From positions 3,534,001 through 3,598,000 of the forward strand of contig NW_026946359.1 in the NCBI RefSeq assembly GCF_035222275.1: 64,000 nucleotides of DNA. The letters run 5' to 3'. Below, in pieces: positions 45,658 through 57,191 of the stretch. Within the stretch, counting starts at the first letter, position 1. Every line of letters begins with the position of its first letter. Source of the stretch: Podospora bellae-mahoneyi. Lineage: Eukaryota; Ascomycota; Sordariomycetes; Sordariales; Podosporaceae. Made by a program: the position numbers and the translations under genes. The notes under the pieces are model-generated. The model was not told the DNA's origin and ran no database searches. It saw only the letters and a program-made list of their open reading frames with translations.

Positions 45658-46553
45658 TTACTCCTCGTCGCCGATCTGCATAACCGTTAGCTTGAACTCT
45701 TCCAAGACAGAAATGGGTGGTGAAACATTACCTTTGGCGCAAGGTAGAAGCGGAGATAGCTGCCACCCTCCAGACCATACTCCACCATCAAGGGCACCTC
45801 AGCCGACAAGCAAAGCTTGACCTGGTTCGACAACGGCTGCGCCTTGCAAAAGTTGGTGAGGTATTTCAGAGAAAAGGTCAGAGCAACCGGCTCGCTCAAC
45901 TCAATCTCGACCGTCTCGTTGGGCTTGTCAACAGGCGTGTGTTGTCTCAGAGTAATAGACCCGTTGCCGATATCACCAGTTGAAGAAAACTTGACACCGT
46001 CCTTGGTCGCCTCGATAGTAACAGACTCCGACATGGCCATGAGATCAGTCGTGATGCGCTTGAACTCGGCTGATGGCATGCTGATGGTGGCGGCATACTC
46101 GGTGTCGGGGATGCCCAAGTGCTCCTGGTCAATGTCCATGAGCTTGAGGTCGTACTCGGAGATTCTGTCCTGGGCGGTCGCCTCGAAAACCAAGTTCAGC
46201 ACGTCGGGGGCGTCCTCGGCCTTAAGGGTCAACGTGTCGTCACGGCCGGCCGCACGCAGCACCTTGGTAAGGGAGGTGAGGTTGACGCCGAGGGCAATGT
46301 TGCGGTCGCAGCGGAAGGGAGAGAAGGCTTCGGCCTTGAGCATCATGGAAACGAGGGCGACGTGGCTGTTGTCCATGGCCTGGAGGGCAATGCCGCTGTC
46401 ATTGCAGTCAAAGTTGCAATCCTGGACGAGGTCCTTGATGGCATCGACGGCCTATTGAGACAAGTTGTCAGTCACCAAGCAGCTCGAAGAATCAATGGCG
46501 CCAAAACTCACACTCTTGAAGAGATTCGCCGTGTCCAACCGAGCTTCAAGCAT
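45658..46553 (-). CDS. Proliferating cell nuclear antigen (PCNA)
   Basis: Sliding clamp of DNA replication and repair; a homotrimer ring around DNA. Exons 46512-46553 (42 nt), 45732-46451 (720 nt) and 45658-45675 (18 nt) give 259 aa, the usual PCNA length. The start [14 protein letters not shown] is followed after a 60-nt intron by [40 protein letters not shown] and the interdomain loop [16 protein letters not shown] are typical; the last is where PIP-box partners bind. Lys at the position before EATKDGVKF and the SUMO/ubiquitin-loop region look normal. The C-terminus is YLAPK + IGDEE, with the intron splitting off the final five residues. Orthologues are POL30/pcn1. ACGCG motifs lie upstream. 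Confidence 0.97.
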
Positions 46554-47375
46554 TGCTATTGGGGGATATCGTCAGCTTCTGGTGTCGGTCGAGGGGCTAG
46601 GCCGCAAGGTGCCGTGACGACAGCGGTCTGTCTACAGGAAACTCTTACTAAATGTGGATGGGTGAAGTTAGTGGCAAAGGTAGTGATATAGGTCGAGGGT
46701 ATCGAGAGCGACCAGAGCTGTGCTGCTGGAAGAAGTCACGGCGGTCGTCGTGGAAAGATCTTGGGTCGAAATGTTGTTGAGTTCTGAGTGGGAGAAGGCA
46801 AAAGAAAGTGGAACGCGACAACGCGCTTTTGGTGGTTGCCCGAAAAGACGCGACCAGGGGTTTGATTGATTCCTTGTTTTGGCCTAGCGCCTTTGGTTGC
46901 CTATGCCAGCTGTCAGATGTTGAATCATGGCCTCCCACCCCCTATCTCATAGAGCCTCACACCGACATTTTGTTTTGGTTTTGGTTTTCCAATCGCTCAA
47001 TGGCATATATTGAACTGCTCAATACCATGTCCCAATTATCTAATTACAAAAAACATGTGCTGAGTAAACACATAAAGTCCACCAACATTCCCTCCAGCAA
47101 TTTTCCCTGCTGCCATCCCATAACGCCTCCCTCGATAGTCCTGTTTCCCAAAAACATTTTGAATAGTGTGAACCATTCCAGCAGAAAATATAAAGATCAA
47201 AAAGAAGGGGAAAAAAATAAGCGGGAAGCGTTTCTATACAAGCCTCCATCTAGTAAAAAAAACACTAGGCGATAATGCGTATGACTGACTGACCCCAAGC
47301 CTGAGCTGATCGATGCGAGGGTGGAAAAAGAAAAAGGTGGAAAGATCGTTTGTGTTGTTTTTATCGTCATAAGAA
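46554..47375. other. Intergenic: PCNA promoter and Inp2-like 3' flank
   Basis: No supported gene. Contains the ACGCG cluster at 46813-46852. A 155-aa plus frame from 46808 is not domain-like. Confidence 0.55.
46813..46852 (-). promoter_or_regulatory. MCB-like cluster upstream of PCNA
   Basis: ACGCG occurs three times within 40 nt (46813-46817, 46821-46825 and 46848-46852), reading CGCGT on the PCNA strand, 260-300 nt before its ATG. None is a perfect ACGCGT, but core clustering of this kind is common in MBF targets. Function inferred. Confidence 0.5.
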
Positions 47376-49492
47376 TCATAATGATACGCGCGCTGGGGCG
47401 GGCATGGTGGATCGTTTGGGCCGGAGGTTGATGACCATTTCAAGCTCCTTGAGCATGCCTCGACTGGCATCGGCGTCTTGCCTGATGGACTCTCGTCTCT
47501 CCCGTTCCTCCTTCATCCTGGCGATGCGCTCTTCTCTGGTGAGCATGCTTCGAGGCCGTGTTGGTGGGAGAGAAACAGCCTCGAAGACTTCGGCTTCGTC
47601 GTCACCCTTAGCGCTCCCAAAGCTCGAACTGCTCGGTGATTCGCCGGTAAGAGCCTTGAACGCTTCCAAGGCCCCACCTTCCTCGACAGTGGTGAGGCCG
47701 CTCAGAGATGTTGCCGGTGATAGCATGGTGCTGATGGAAGAGAGTCGCTTCTCGTTCCGGTCGATACCCGATGCCAGCGCTGCTTTGCCCTCCTCCCAAG
47801 CTTGTTGCAGGAGCTTGAGGTCCTGACCAATGGACTCATACTGGGCCATGAGATTCAGACCCAGCTCAGACACGTCTTCGGCCTCGTTGAGTGTTCTCTC
47901 AGACTCCTCTCGTAACAACGCGAGCTTGGCTTGAAGTCCACGGATGCCCGTGGACAAAGAGTTGAGTTTTTGAAACTGAGATCGTCGCCTCTCTCGGTTT
48001 GGTGATAATGGGAATTTGGACTCTTGAACCGTGGGGAAAGCTATTCCGTGTCAGCGAATTGCAACCAGATTCAAGCCGCGCGAAAGGCTTACTCTCTTCC
48101 TCGTCGAGGATTTGCCGGACCTTGAACAAACCCTCGTCCGTCGCCTCGGTCAGGGCACGAAGGCTCTCGACAGCCGTTGACCACCGCAAAAAGTCCGTGT
48201 TGTCTCCGGTAGCCTCCAAAGCGAGCAACGAGCACAGGAAAATCTTCCTGATGGTATGAAACCTGGCAGCTGCAATTTTCAGTGTCTTGACAGACTCTGG
48301 ATCGTCAAACTCGCGATCCGAGAAACCCTGCATAGCATCAGAGATATCAAAATCGCTGATATCATAGACATCGTGGAACTTTTCGATATCCAGCTGCTCT
48401 GAAAATCCCTTGATCACTGATGACACTTTGATGTACGTCTTGATCATCTCAGCCAAACGGGCCTTTAGCGTCTTCCGTAGTCTGCTACATCGGCGAGTCT
48501 GGCTTCTGTCCTCTAACCGGCTGATAGGGGGCAACGGAGCGCTTCTGAACTTGAGTTAGTTTCGGGACGTGGCAATGGGACCGGTTCATCTTACAGCCTG
48601 TAGCCCCTTGAGACGAGCTCCACCTCCTGGATAAGGGACAGCGCCGCGCTCGAGACACCATCAAAGTCTTGCGACTTGGCCACGAATGCAGACACCTCGG
48701 CCAGTGCCTGATTCCTAAGATATCGTATCCACTGCTGGCGGATGTAGAAGTGCGCCACCAGACCGAACCCAACAAGCACCACCGTCGTGAATGCAATCTT
48801 CCCCTTTGTCAACTGGGCATATCCTCCCATGTACACCCATCGAATCACACACGCTACTACCAGGGCGCCCGTAGCCGTTATTAATATTCCCGTTGACGTT
48901 GGAACCACCACGTTCTGCGGAACATCCGACGCATCCCTATTTCGGTTGAAGTAGTTGTAGTTCCCCGTAATCGAGTGCCCAGCTAATAGTTGTGAGGCGA
49001 CGATGGTGTATCTGAACTGCTCGATAAACTTGAGGTTGTCGGCCCGATCTATTCTCGATGCTACAGCCTTCTGCCAAACGAACAAATCGTTAGCGACGTC
49101 ACCATGCGGCGCGCTGCGGCAACAACAAAAGAAAAGAAAAAAAAAGAGGCAAAAGCGGCTTACCGAGTATGAAAGATGTAGCGACCCCAGCCTGCTTGTT
49201 CTGTTCCGCGGGACATCCAGCCGCAGCGGATCCGGAATCTTACTCCGAAAGCGCTTCTTGATGGTCGGACGTCCTACCGGAGCAAAGGACGGGCTCGATG
49301 GCGGCGACACATCGTGCTCTGAGACCTCGGGCGTGCTCCAGTCCAGCTGTTTGTCGCCTTGGTCTGTGATGAATAGGGGTATCAGTATTGCCCAGGATGC
49401 CATTTTGTTTGTTGTGGCCGGAAGAGTAAAAAGATGGACTGACCGTGCAGATATTCGTCGAGGGGAGAGTGGTCCTGAATAACGGTCTCCAT
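47376..49492 (-). CDS. Inp2/vezatin-like myosin-binding membrane protein
   Basis: Five exons: 49444-49492, 49164-49363, 48595-49070, 48093-48544 and 47376-48040, giving 613 aa. Introns are 80, 93, 50, 52 and their ends agree in frame. It starts METVIQDHSPLDEYLH. Two hydrophobic segments lie near residues 150-200 (TGILITATGALVVACVI and IAFTTVVLVGFGLVAHFYI). After them come RRCSRLRKTLKARLAEMIKT and DISDFDISDAMQGFSDREF, which match the vezatin/Inp2 myosin-binding region of fungi. The C-terminus is coiled coil (GLQAKLALLREESERTLNEA, then REERIARMKEERERRES). Yeast Inp2 links peroxisomes to myosin V for inheritance; the role here is inferred. The first donor is GTCAGT. A 5' start at an in-intron ATG (49403) is possible but would remove the conserved start. 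Confidence 0.8.
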
Positions 49493-50732
49493 CAAAGCAA
49501 AGTGTCGCGATGCCAGTTCCCCATCTGCCCGCCACTGCGCACCCCTAGAGACCCGACCGTTTTGTTTCGCAATCCCTCCCGATATTTGGTGTCGCACAAA
49601 GGGGCTCGCCGACGTCACACGATGCGGTCACACGTGAGTGGTTCCGGGTGGTTGTCGTGGGACAAGAAAGGGAGGCGGTCGGGTGGTGTGGTTGGTGGTG
49701 TGGTGTGTGCTGTAAAGGAGTGGCGGCGACAAGTCGTTTAGCGCTAGGGGTGGTCGGTTGTGGTTGTGGTGGTGGTGGGCTTTACGAATAGCCGCTGTGC
49801 ATGTTTCTATCGTGGTCGCGGCCAGTGGCTGGAAGATGTGTGTATATCGGGGACGGGTGACAAGACGGAGACCGGGCGACCTCTTGGGGTGAGTGATGCT
49901 TGAGAGTCAGGGAACAGGTGGACAGGAAGCTAGAGCTGCAATCGAAGGAGTCGATGGCCGAAAATAACAACAAATGCACTGGGAAGGTCGCTAAAGGCTC
50001 TCATTAAAAGTCGGGGGTTAGCTGCGAAGCTTCTGCTGGATTGAGCATCCCTGTCACGTAGCCTTCATTTAAGAAGCACAATGCGGAAATAATGTCCAGG
50101 GTCTGGCTTCCTTTACATCATCTCGGTGCACTCGGCCCGTCATAGGAGCATGTCTTGAATTCTGCAGTCGGTCTATCCTGTCCTCGGTAGCAGCCTATGG
50201 CAGCTTCAGATGCAGCTTCAAGATATTCAACTCGAAGCATCATCTTGAAATACCTGCACACACCCAAGTAGGTTCAGTGAAATAATGCCACAGGGCAGTG
50301 CAGCAGGGGAACGGCATCTTTTATTCCCAGCGGACAATTGCCCAATCTCGGCCCTCAAAAAACGGTCATTACCGTACCTACCATATCGATACAGGACCCG
50401 TGCTCCGGGGCCCCACACAAGCTGGCCCCTGCCCATGTTCATTTCCAACTGGCGGACCCAAACAACCCGTTTGAGCGGGCGGGTCCTCCCAAGAGGCGCT
50501 GCATTGAGCCTCAGCGATCGCGATAGTCATCACTTCCAGCATCACCCATATCAAAGACAACAACCAGTCAAACCTCCGCCGATTGTCATTCGGCCCCGCA
50601 GACTAGCATACCCCATCTCACGGAAGTTTCCATTCCCTCTACTCCGTACCAACCACTTGGCTCTGTCCTGCGCCCCAGACCTGTCACCGCACCCAACCGC
50701 GGCCGCAACACCAAACCCATAAACCAACCACG
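49493..50732. other. Divergent promoter region, Inp2-like / EMC6
   Basis: No supported gene. A 145-aa plus frame at 50285-50722 overlaps the EMC6 leader and is Pro/Arg-rich without features. T/G-rich GGTTGTGGTTGTGG run at about 49750-49770. Confidence 0.5.
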
Positions 50733-51178
50733 ATGCCCTCCCAGCAAGAACTCGACTTTCAAATCTCCCCACTAGTTCAAGAATCACTAGTCCACAACAC
50801 CCGAGTACGTCCCCTCAAACCCAACCAAAAACTACGACCCACTAACTGACCTACCCCCCATAGACCCTCCACAACCTCCAATCCCTCACAGCCTCCCTCT
50901 TCGGCGTCGGCGCCGGCATTTTAGGTCTAGAGTCCTACTCCGGCTTCCTCTTCTACCTCGTCTTCTCCCTCATCACAACCCTCCTATTCTACGCTCTGAG
51001 AATAGCTCCCACGGCGATATCCTCCCCCTCTTCTTCTTCTTCCTCCACCACCTCAAAAGGAGGCGTCCTGTCCCGGTATTTCAGGAGTCCGCTCGATTTC
51101 TGGACAGCGGGGCTCACGAACGGGCTGGCGGGGTTTATTCTGACTTGGACGCTGTTTTATGGGTTGGTGAGGGCATGA
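50733..51178 (+). CDS. ER membrane protein complex subunit 6 (EMC6)
   Basis: Subunit of the ER insertase for tail-anchored and multi-pass proteins. Exons 50733-50804 and 50864-51178 give 128 aa across a 59-nt intron with an ACTAACTG branch. Residues 1-24 are cytosolic (MPSQQELDFQISPLVQESLV). The first helix pair TLHNLQSLTASLFGVGAGILG and SGFLFYLVFSLITTLLFYAL is the Rab5ip/EMC6 pattern. A Ser-rich insertion (about 75-90) is followed by RYFRSPLDFWTAGLTNGLAG and the last helix FILTWTLFYGLVRA, ending at the usual place. The Ser run is longer than in animal EMC6. Confidence 0.9.
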
Positions 51179-51834
51179 GGGTGGGAAGGGGCTTTGGGAC
51201 TGACGGGATGATGTGTAGATATTGACGGGCGGGGGTATGGGAATTAAAATACATCAAAGACTCTTGGGTTTTATTCGACCATGATGGTGGGATTGGCAAG
51301 GAGGGTGATATCACGCTTCTTTTCATTTACTTATTTATTGGTCAGCCAAACACAAATAACAATCATCAACTAGATAAATGCCCGAATTCATACACACCTA
51401 TCTATCTAACCTATACTATTCGTTTCGGTATTTAAATCTCTAGGCGACAGACACACCAGCATGTCTACCTACCTTGTCTTCTCGTGCTATTCAACAACAA
51501 CAACAACAACAACAACATCGAAAGCCTTCCTTTAAACACGCCAAAAACCTAAATAAAACCAAAAAAAAGCCCCAGAAGCAAGCAAAAGCAGATACAAAAA
51601 AACGACCATAATTCCAGACACTATCAACCATCGAAAAGAAAAAGCTAAAGAAAAAAAAGAAAAAAACTAAAAACAAAAAGAGGTATCATATTCACAAAGA
51701 GTTACAAAACTCAAAGTCCTCCCCCTCAAGATAATTCCTCCCAATCCTTTACCCCCTCCCTCCATCCCAATATCCTAACCCTTTCAATCGCTTCATCATC
51801 TTCATCACTCATACACCATTTTCTCCCACCCCCT
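51179..51834. other. Intergenic, convergent 3' ends
   Basis: Between EMC6 and IQGAP stops. AT-rich, with a (CAA)8 run at 51492-51516 and many A runs. No gene. Confidence 0.6.
51492..51516 (+). repeat. (CAA)8 microsatellite
   Basis: Eight CAA units in the 3' interval between EMC6 and IQGAP. Confidence 0.9.
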
Positions 51835-54800
51835 TTACTGCGTCCTATAAAACTTCTTATAAACCAAATGCAACAGCAAGTTCACATTCAGTTTCAAGCA
51901 ACCCCCTTCAAACAGCTGCATAAACTGATGCGCCTCAAACTGCGCCTGCAGCAAGTCCTCAATCGGCACCAGCGCGCTCGCGCCAGGAATCTGGATGTGT
52001 CCCCTGCTCCCCTCCAGGCTAAAAACGCCAACCTCGTCGCACGAGATGGTCAGGTTGATCTGCCCCCACTCCCTCTCCGGTATCCCCGCCCACGAGACCA
52101 ACACCCCCTTGTCGTTGAGCGCGCGGGCGGAATACTTGTACGACCCAAACTTGGGCACCCGGCCGGACCGCTCCAGCTCCCGTTGATGGTTGTACTGTTT
52201 TGTGAAGGGGAGGAGGAAGCGTTTTTTCCTGTTGCGAACAAAGTTAGCTTGTGTGTCAACACCGAGGTTTAGAAAGGAGGAAAATCATACCCTTTCTTGT
52301 TCTGCAGCGTAGCCATGGCTTGCTCAATGTAGTCGTCGTATGACTTCCTCTGCTGCTCCAAATACCTCGCCTTCTCGTGCAAGTTGCTCAACGTCATCCT
52401 CACCCCCTCCAGCTCCCTCTGCCTCTGCACCCTCCTCCTGCTCTTCGTCCTGATGTCCAGGGCAATCGCATTCAGAATATCCTGATAGTAATTATGCCTC
52501 GATATCCTCCCAATCTGCTCCAGCCTCATCACGTTCTCCAGCGCCATCCTCTTCAGCTCGTAATAGCTCATGCGCGTAACATCAACCATGTTCGCATCCG
52601 AGTACGCGCCCTTGGTGTTGCTCCCGTTGGAAAAGTCATCCCTCAGCAGCATCTGCCACTTGTGCTCATCGTCCTGCGTGATGGGCTTCACCAAGATCTC
52701 CATGAGGTTGGTGCCAGTTTGAACGCGAATGATGTACAAGATGCACCTCTTGGTCTCCATAAACAGCGCCTTGACTTCCGCGTCAGGGTCCGCCACATCG
52801 TGCAGCTTGGGCGTCAGAAACATTTGAATGTCGGTCGACCCGGCAGCCGTCATCTCGCTCTCGTTGTGCTTGGCGCTTCCCAGATCTTGCATGATCTCCC
52901 GAAGCATATCATCCCTGTTCGGGCAGAGATGAATCAGCTCCGACGCGATCAAGTTGTGAATCGCAAAGATATCCGCCATCTTGATGTACAACGTCGGCTT
53001 GTTCTTCGCGTAAAGATCGTTGTACTCATCAATATCAAACGTCCTCTCCGCATCCGGCACCGCAATCAATGCCTCCGTCAACCCCGTCAACCGCTCAATG
53101 CTCTCCGCAATGAACGCATTCAACGGCTGGAGATAGACGTTATCCCCACCAAACTGCCTCCCCGAAGCCATCTGGCTGAGCACCTTGGCCACCTCGCCCA
53201 GATTCCTCTTCTGGAGCGGGCTAAGCTGCTTCTCAACCACACCGACATTCTCCGGCGCCGTCAGCGCAGGTTGCAGATAGAACTTCCACAGCCAGTTCAT
53301 CACCACGTTCAACAACCTGACCGGGTCCTCCCTCTGAAACCTCTGCCTCAACGCCTCGAAGATCTGCTTGCAGACAAACCGCAGCCCATACGGCATCCTC
53401 GGCAGCAGATCCTCCAGCGCGAACAAAAACTGATCGCAAATCTCCCTCAAGTCGCGCAGGTGATCAATAAAGACTTGTTTGGTCTCCGGATCCTTGATCG
53501 CAAGCTCTCGGGGAATGTCCAAAGGGCGACTGCTGGGCCGACCAGTCCTCAGCTCTTCGTTGTTGATGGCAGACCGGTAAATCTGCATAGGATCGCTCTC
53601 CAGATCCAGCTCCGGGTCCTCGATGATATTGTCGCGGATCAAAGGACCAAGCAGATCCCGCAGGTACTTCCTATCCCGCGGCGATCTGGTGTAGTTCTGC
53701 AGTAGCTTCGACCAGAAAAAGTTCCCCCTGAGATAATCCTGCAAACTATTGCAAGCATCCACCTCCTCCCCAATCGCCCTCCCAATAAGCTTGAGGAGAT
53801 AATACTCCTCCCTCCTCTTCTGCGCATACCCAAATAGGCTCATCATCAGCAACTCAATCCTCTTGCACTCCTTCTCCGCCGTCCCCACCTCCCTCAGCCG
53901 CTTAAACAGCCTAGCCAGATACTGCGGCTGCGTCTGCAGCGCAAAAAAAAGCTGCTGATACGACTCCAGCTTCTTCCTCGACCCCTTGTTCAGTGCCTTC
54001 AAATCAAACTGGTTGGCGCTCGACATGGAGCTATTCGCCAGCAGCGTCCCCGTATGGCCGCCATAGTTATGCTGATGCTTGACAACCTCATCCAGCGTGA
54101 TCTTGTTCTTGACCAGCAGCGCAATCTTGATATCGAGCTGGTCAATATACTGCTCCAGCATCTCATTCTGACGAACCTGCTGCACCACCGTCTTGCGCAG
54201 CCTTTCAAACTCCACCTCCTCGTTGAAGTCAAAGTCGCTGTCGTTCAACAGGTGGACAAAGTTCTTGACCGCATTGACCGGTGGATTCTTCCCGCCGGTA
54301 AGACTCTTGTAGGCGTCGCCCTGCAGCTTGGCGCGGACCAAGCTCTGGATCTTTACCACCTTTTGCATGTTCTCGTTGAAGAACTTTTTCTTTTCTTCAA
54401 ACTTGGCCCTGACGATGAACGCCTTTGCCGCAGCCTGGACTTCGGCAACGACGGCTTCGTTCTCATCCAGTTCGTCAAGAACCTCAGCAACGCTGCCGCG
54501 GAGAAGCATAGCCCTGGCAAGACCCTGCAGCGAGGCAATCTCCATCTCGTTCGTCTCGAGCTGGTCGAGAATCTCGCCTTGCTTCTGTCTGCAGAGCATC
54601 CCGCGCATCTGAGCCTGAAGCAGAGTAATCGACTCCTCCTGTTCAGCGAGCGCGTCGAGGACGTCCGCAACGCGATTGCGCTCCAGCATGCCTCTGATCT
54701 GGGACTGCAAAGAAATGATATTCTCCTCCTCCTCACCCAGGGCCTCAAGCTGTTCCGAGATCTCCCTCCGCACGGCACCAGCCCTAACATGCGCCTGAAG

Positions 54801-57191
54801 CAAGCCCAGGCTTGGCTCTTGTTTCTTAAGCTCAGCCTCAATCCCCTTCACAGTGCTCCTAGCGACCTTGCCCCGGGTGGCAGCCTGCAGTGTCGTGAAA
54901 ACCGGCTCAAAACTCTCCAGCGCCTCAAGCTGATCGGCAACACGGCTCCTTTCCAGCGCCGCCCTCGCAGCAGCTTGGATCCCAGTAATAGCCGGCATCG
55001 CCTCCTCCAGCGCAATCAGATCCCTCTCCACCTCCCTCCTAAGCAACATGCCCCTAACAGCAGCCTGCAACTTCTCCACCGGCGCCTCGCTCTGCCTCAC
55101 CTCTCTCTGCTGCACCTCCATCCTCTTCCTCGCCAAAAATCCCCTCACAGTCGCCTGGATATCCCTAACCGGCCCCTCCTCCACATCCAACTGCCCAAGC
55201 TGCTCCTGTATCCTCCTCCTCTCCAAAAACCCCCTAAACGTCGCCTGAATATCCCTCACCACACCACCCGCCATATCCAACTCGTCCAACTTCTCCCTCA
55301 CCTCCCTCCTCGCCCTCACCGCCCTAAAAGCACTCTGCAGCTTCACCACCGCCGGCTCCGCCCTCTTGACCTCCCGTTCCCTCATCTCCCTCCCATTCCT
55401 AACCAACCACCCCCTAGCAGCAGCCTGCAGTTGCCTAACCACCCGCTCCCGCTCCAACTTCCACTCCACCACCTCTCTCATCATCCCCCCCCTAACCCTA
55501 CTCTGCAAATCAACCAACCACTCCTCCTCCTCCCACAACCTCTCCATCATCTCCCCCAACCTCATCCTCGCCACCGCCCCCCTAACCTGCGCCTGCAACT
55601 CCCTCACACTCTCCTCCGCCTCCCCCAACTCCCTCTCCACCCTTTCCTCCTCCGTCTCCTCCTCCACCACCTCCTCCACCACCCCAAAATCAGCCCCCAT
55701 ATTCCCAAAACTAGGCATCGCCCCCCCCAGCTTATCCAACCCCCTCTGCATCTTCTCCAGCTCGCTATCCTCAAACTCCAACTGCCCAACCAAATTCCCA
55801 ATCCTAAACCCCACCACCCCCTTCCGAAACAACAACCAGCTCAGCGCATGGATGCAGTGAATCACCTTGGGAATGTTCTTCTTCTCGTACAGGTCAATCA
55901 ACTCAAACCTAAACAAGTCCGGCAGCTCAATCTCATCCAGATACCGAAAAAAAATCGCAATATTGTCGCTGTGCCGGTACTGCAGCTTCGGGTTCCGAAA
56001 AATCTTGAACCTCCTCTCCGGGTTCAACGCCTCCACCACTTCCGCCAGAGTAACTCCATCCCGCAGGGCTTCCTCCAATTCCACAATCGGCGGGATCGCC
56101 CGCTGAATGATATCCTCGATCCACTCTTTTGCTTCGCCAATGTGGCAGAGGTATTCGTACGCCTGCAGAAACTGCCTCTGCTTGTCCATCCAGTTTCTGT
56201 TTTCCCAGCCAGACTTGGCCGCGGGCCGGTTTGATTTCAAACGGCGACGACCTCTCAACCCGACAACCTCTTGCGTGGCAGAAGTGATGGTATTGAAATC
56301 GTCCGATTTGGCCAGCTTGGACAATGTTCGTAGTTCACTGGTCGAAGATCGCCCCAAACTTTCCAGATCCGGCCTAAGAATCGGTGCTACTGTGTGGGCG
56401 CTCAGCAGAGGGGGGGCCATGATGCCGACGTCGCTAGGTCGACGGGGCGCCATGACGGTGTCGGATCGAGTCAGAAGCATCGAAGTAGGACGGACGACCG
56501 AGGGCCGGTGGTTGCCATGACCTGGGGGTGTTGGTGGGTTTGCCGCGCCCGGCGAGGTTGCTGGTACGAGGGAGCCGCGGCGGGGTGGTGTTGGAGGTTG
56601 TGGTGAGGTTGGCGGGGTTCGTTCGCGAGGTGACGATAGCGACAGGCTGGCCATATCTAACCTGCCGACGTCGACGCTGCGGCCTCGGGAGTGGTGACTG
56701 GGGACGGCATCAACATTCTGACCCCGATCATAGCGACTGTTACCGATGTCTACACTATAGCCTCGGTCACGGTGGCTGGGAGCGCGGGGTGGTGGTGTTA
56801 ATGTTGTCGAAGAAGAAGTACCTGGTGGCACCTGGGGGAGTGGTCGGAGCGATTGACGAGCAGCCGAATAGATATTATCCGGTGTTGGTGTGGTGGGCGT
56901 AGAGGAATAACTATGAGAAGAACGAAGACTTGGAACCAAGTGGCTGGCCTCGCTTTGCCCTCTCTTGTGGCCGTATCCCGGGTTCGTGGTCGAGTAAACA
57001 CTGGACGCGGCGGACATGGCGCTGGGGGCTCGACTTAGATTCAGATCGAAAGAAGCAGAAGACACATGGGAATAGCCCGACGAGGCAGATGAGGATGCTG
57101 TCGAGGGCTGGCGGTAAATATCGGAAGAGCGATAGTCGGCTGTGTGCGACTGGCGCAACGGGTGCGGCCTGTGCGACGACGACGACGGCAT
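51835..57191 (-). CDS. IQGAP-family cytokinesis scaffold (Rng2/Iqg1-like)
   Basis: Actomyosin-ring scaffold. Exons 52291-57191 and 51835-52228 give 1764 aa across a 62-nt intron. Residues 1-320 are Ser/Pro-rich. The calponin-homology (actin-binding) domain runs about 333-455 (WMDKQRQFLQAYEYLCHIGE to IHALSWLLFRKG). From about 530 to 960 come fifteen IQ-like repeats spaced about 30 residues (for example VRDIQATFRGFLERRRI and VEKLQAAVRGMLLRREV). The GAP-related domain is about 1045-1420 (SLFGYAQKRREEYYLLKLIG). The RasGAP C-terminal domain is about 1510-1740, ending LNVNLLLHLVYKKFYRT. IQGAP GAP domains bind Cdc42/Rho without GAP activity (family knowledge). The frame is open upstream to 57233 but without ATG, so the start at 57191 is used. 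Confidence 0.95.

Noticed and set aside
54054-56234. 726-aa plus-strand open frame (and a 442-aa one at 52377-53705)
   Set aside because: Antisense shadows of the IQGAP gene. The peptides are His/Pro/Leu/Gln-rich with no domain, while the minus strand has clear CH, IQ and GAP domains.
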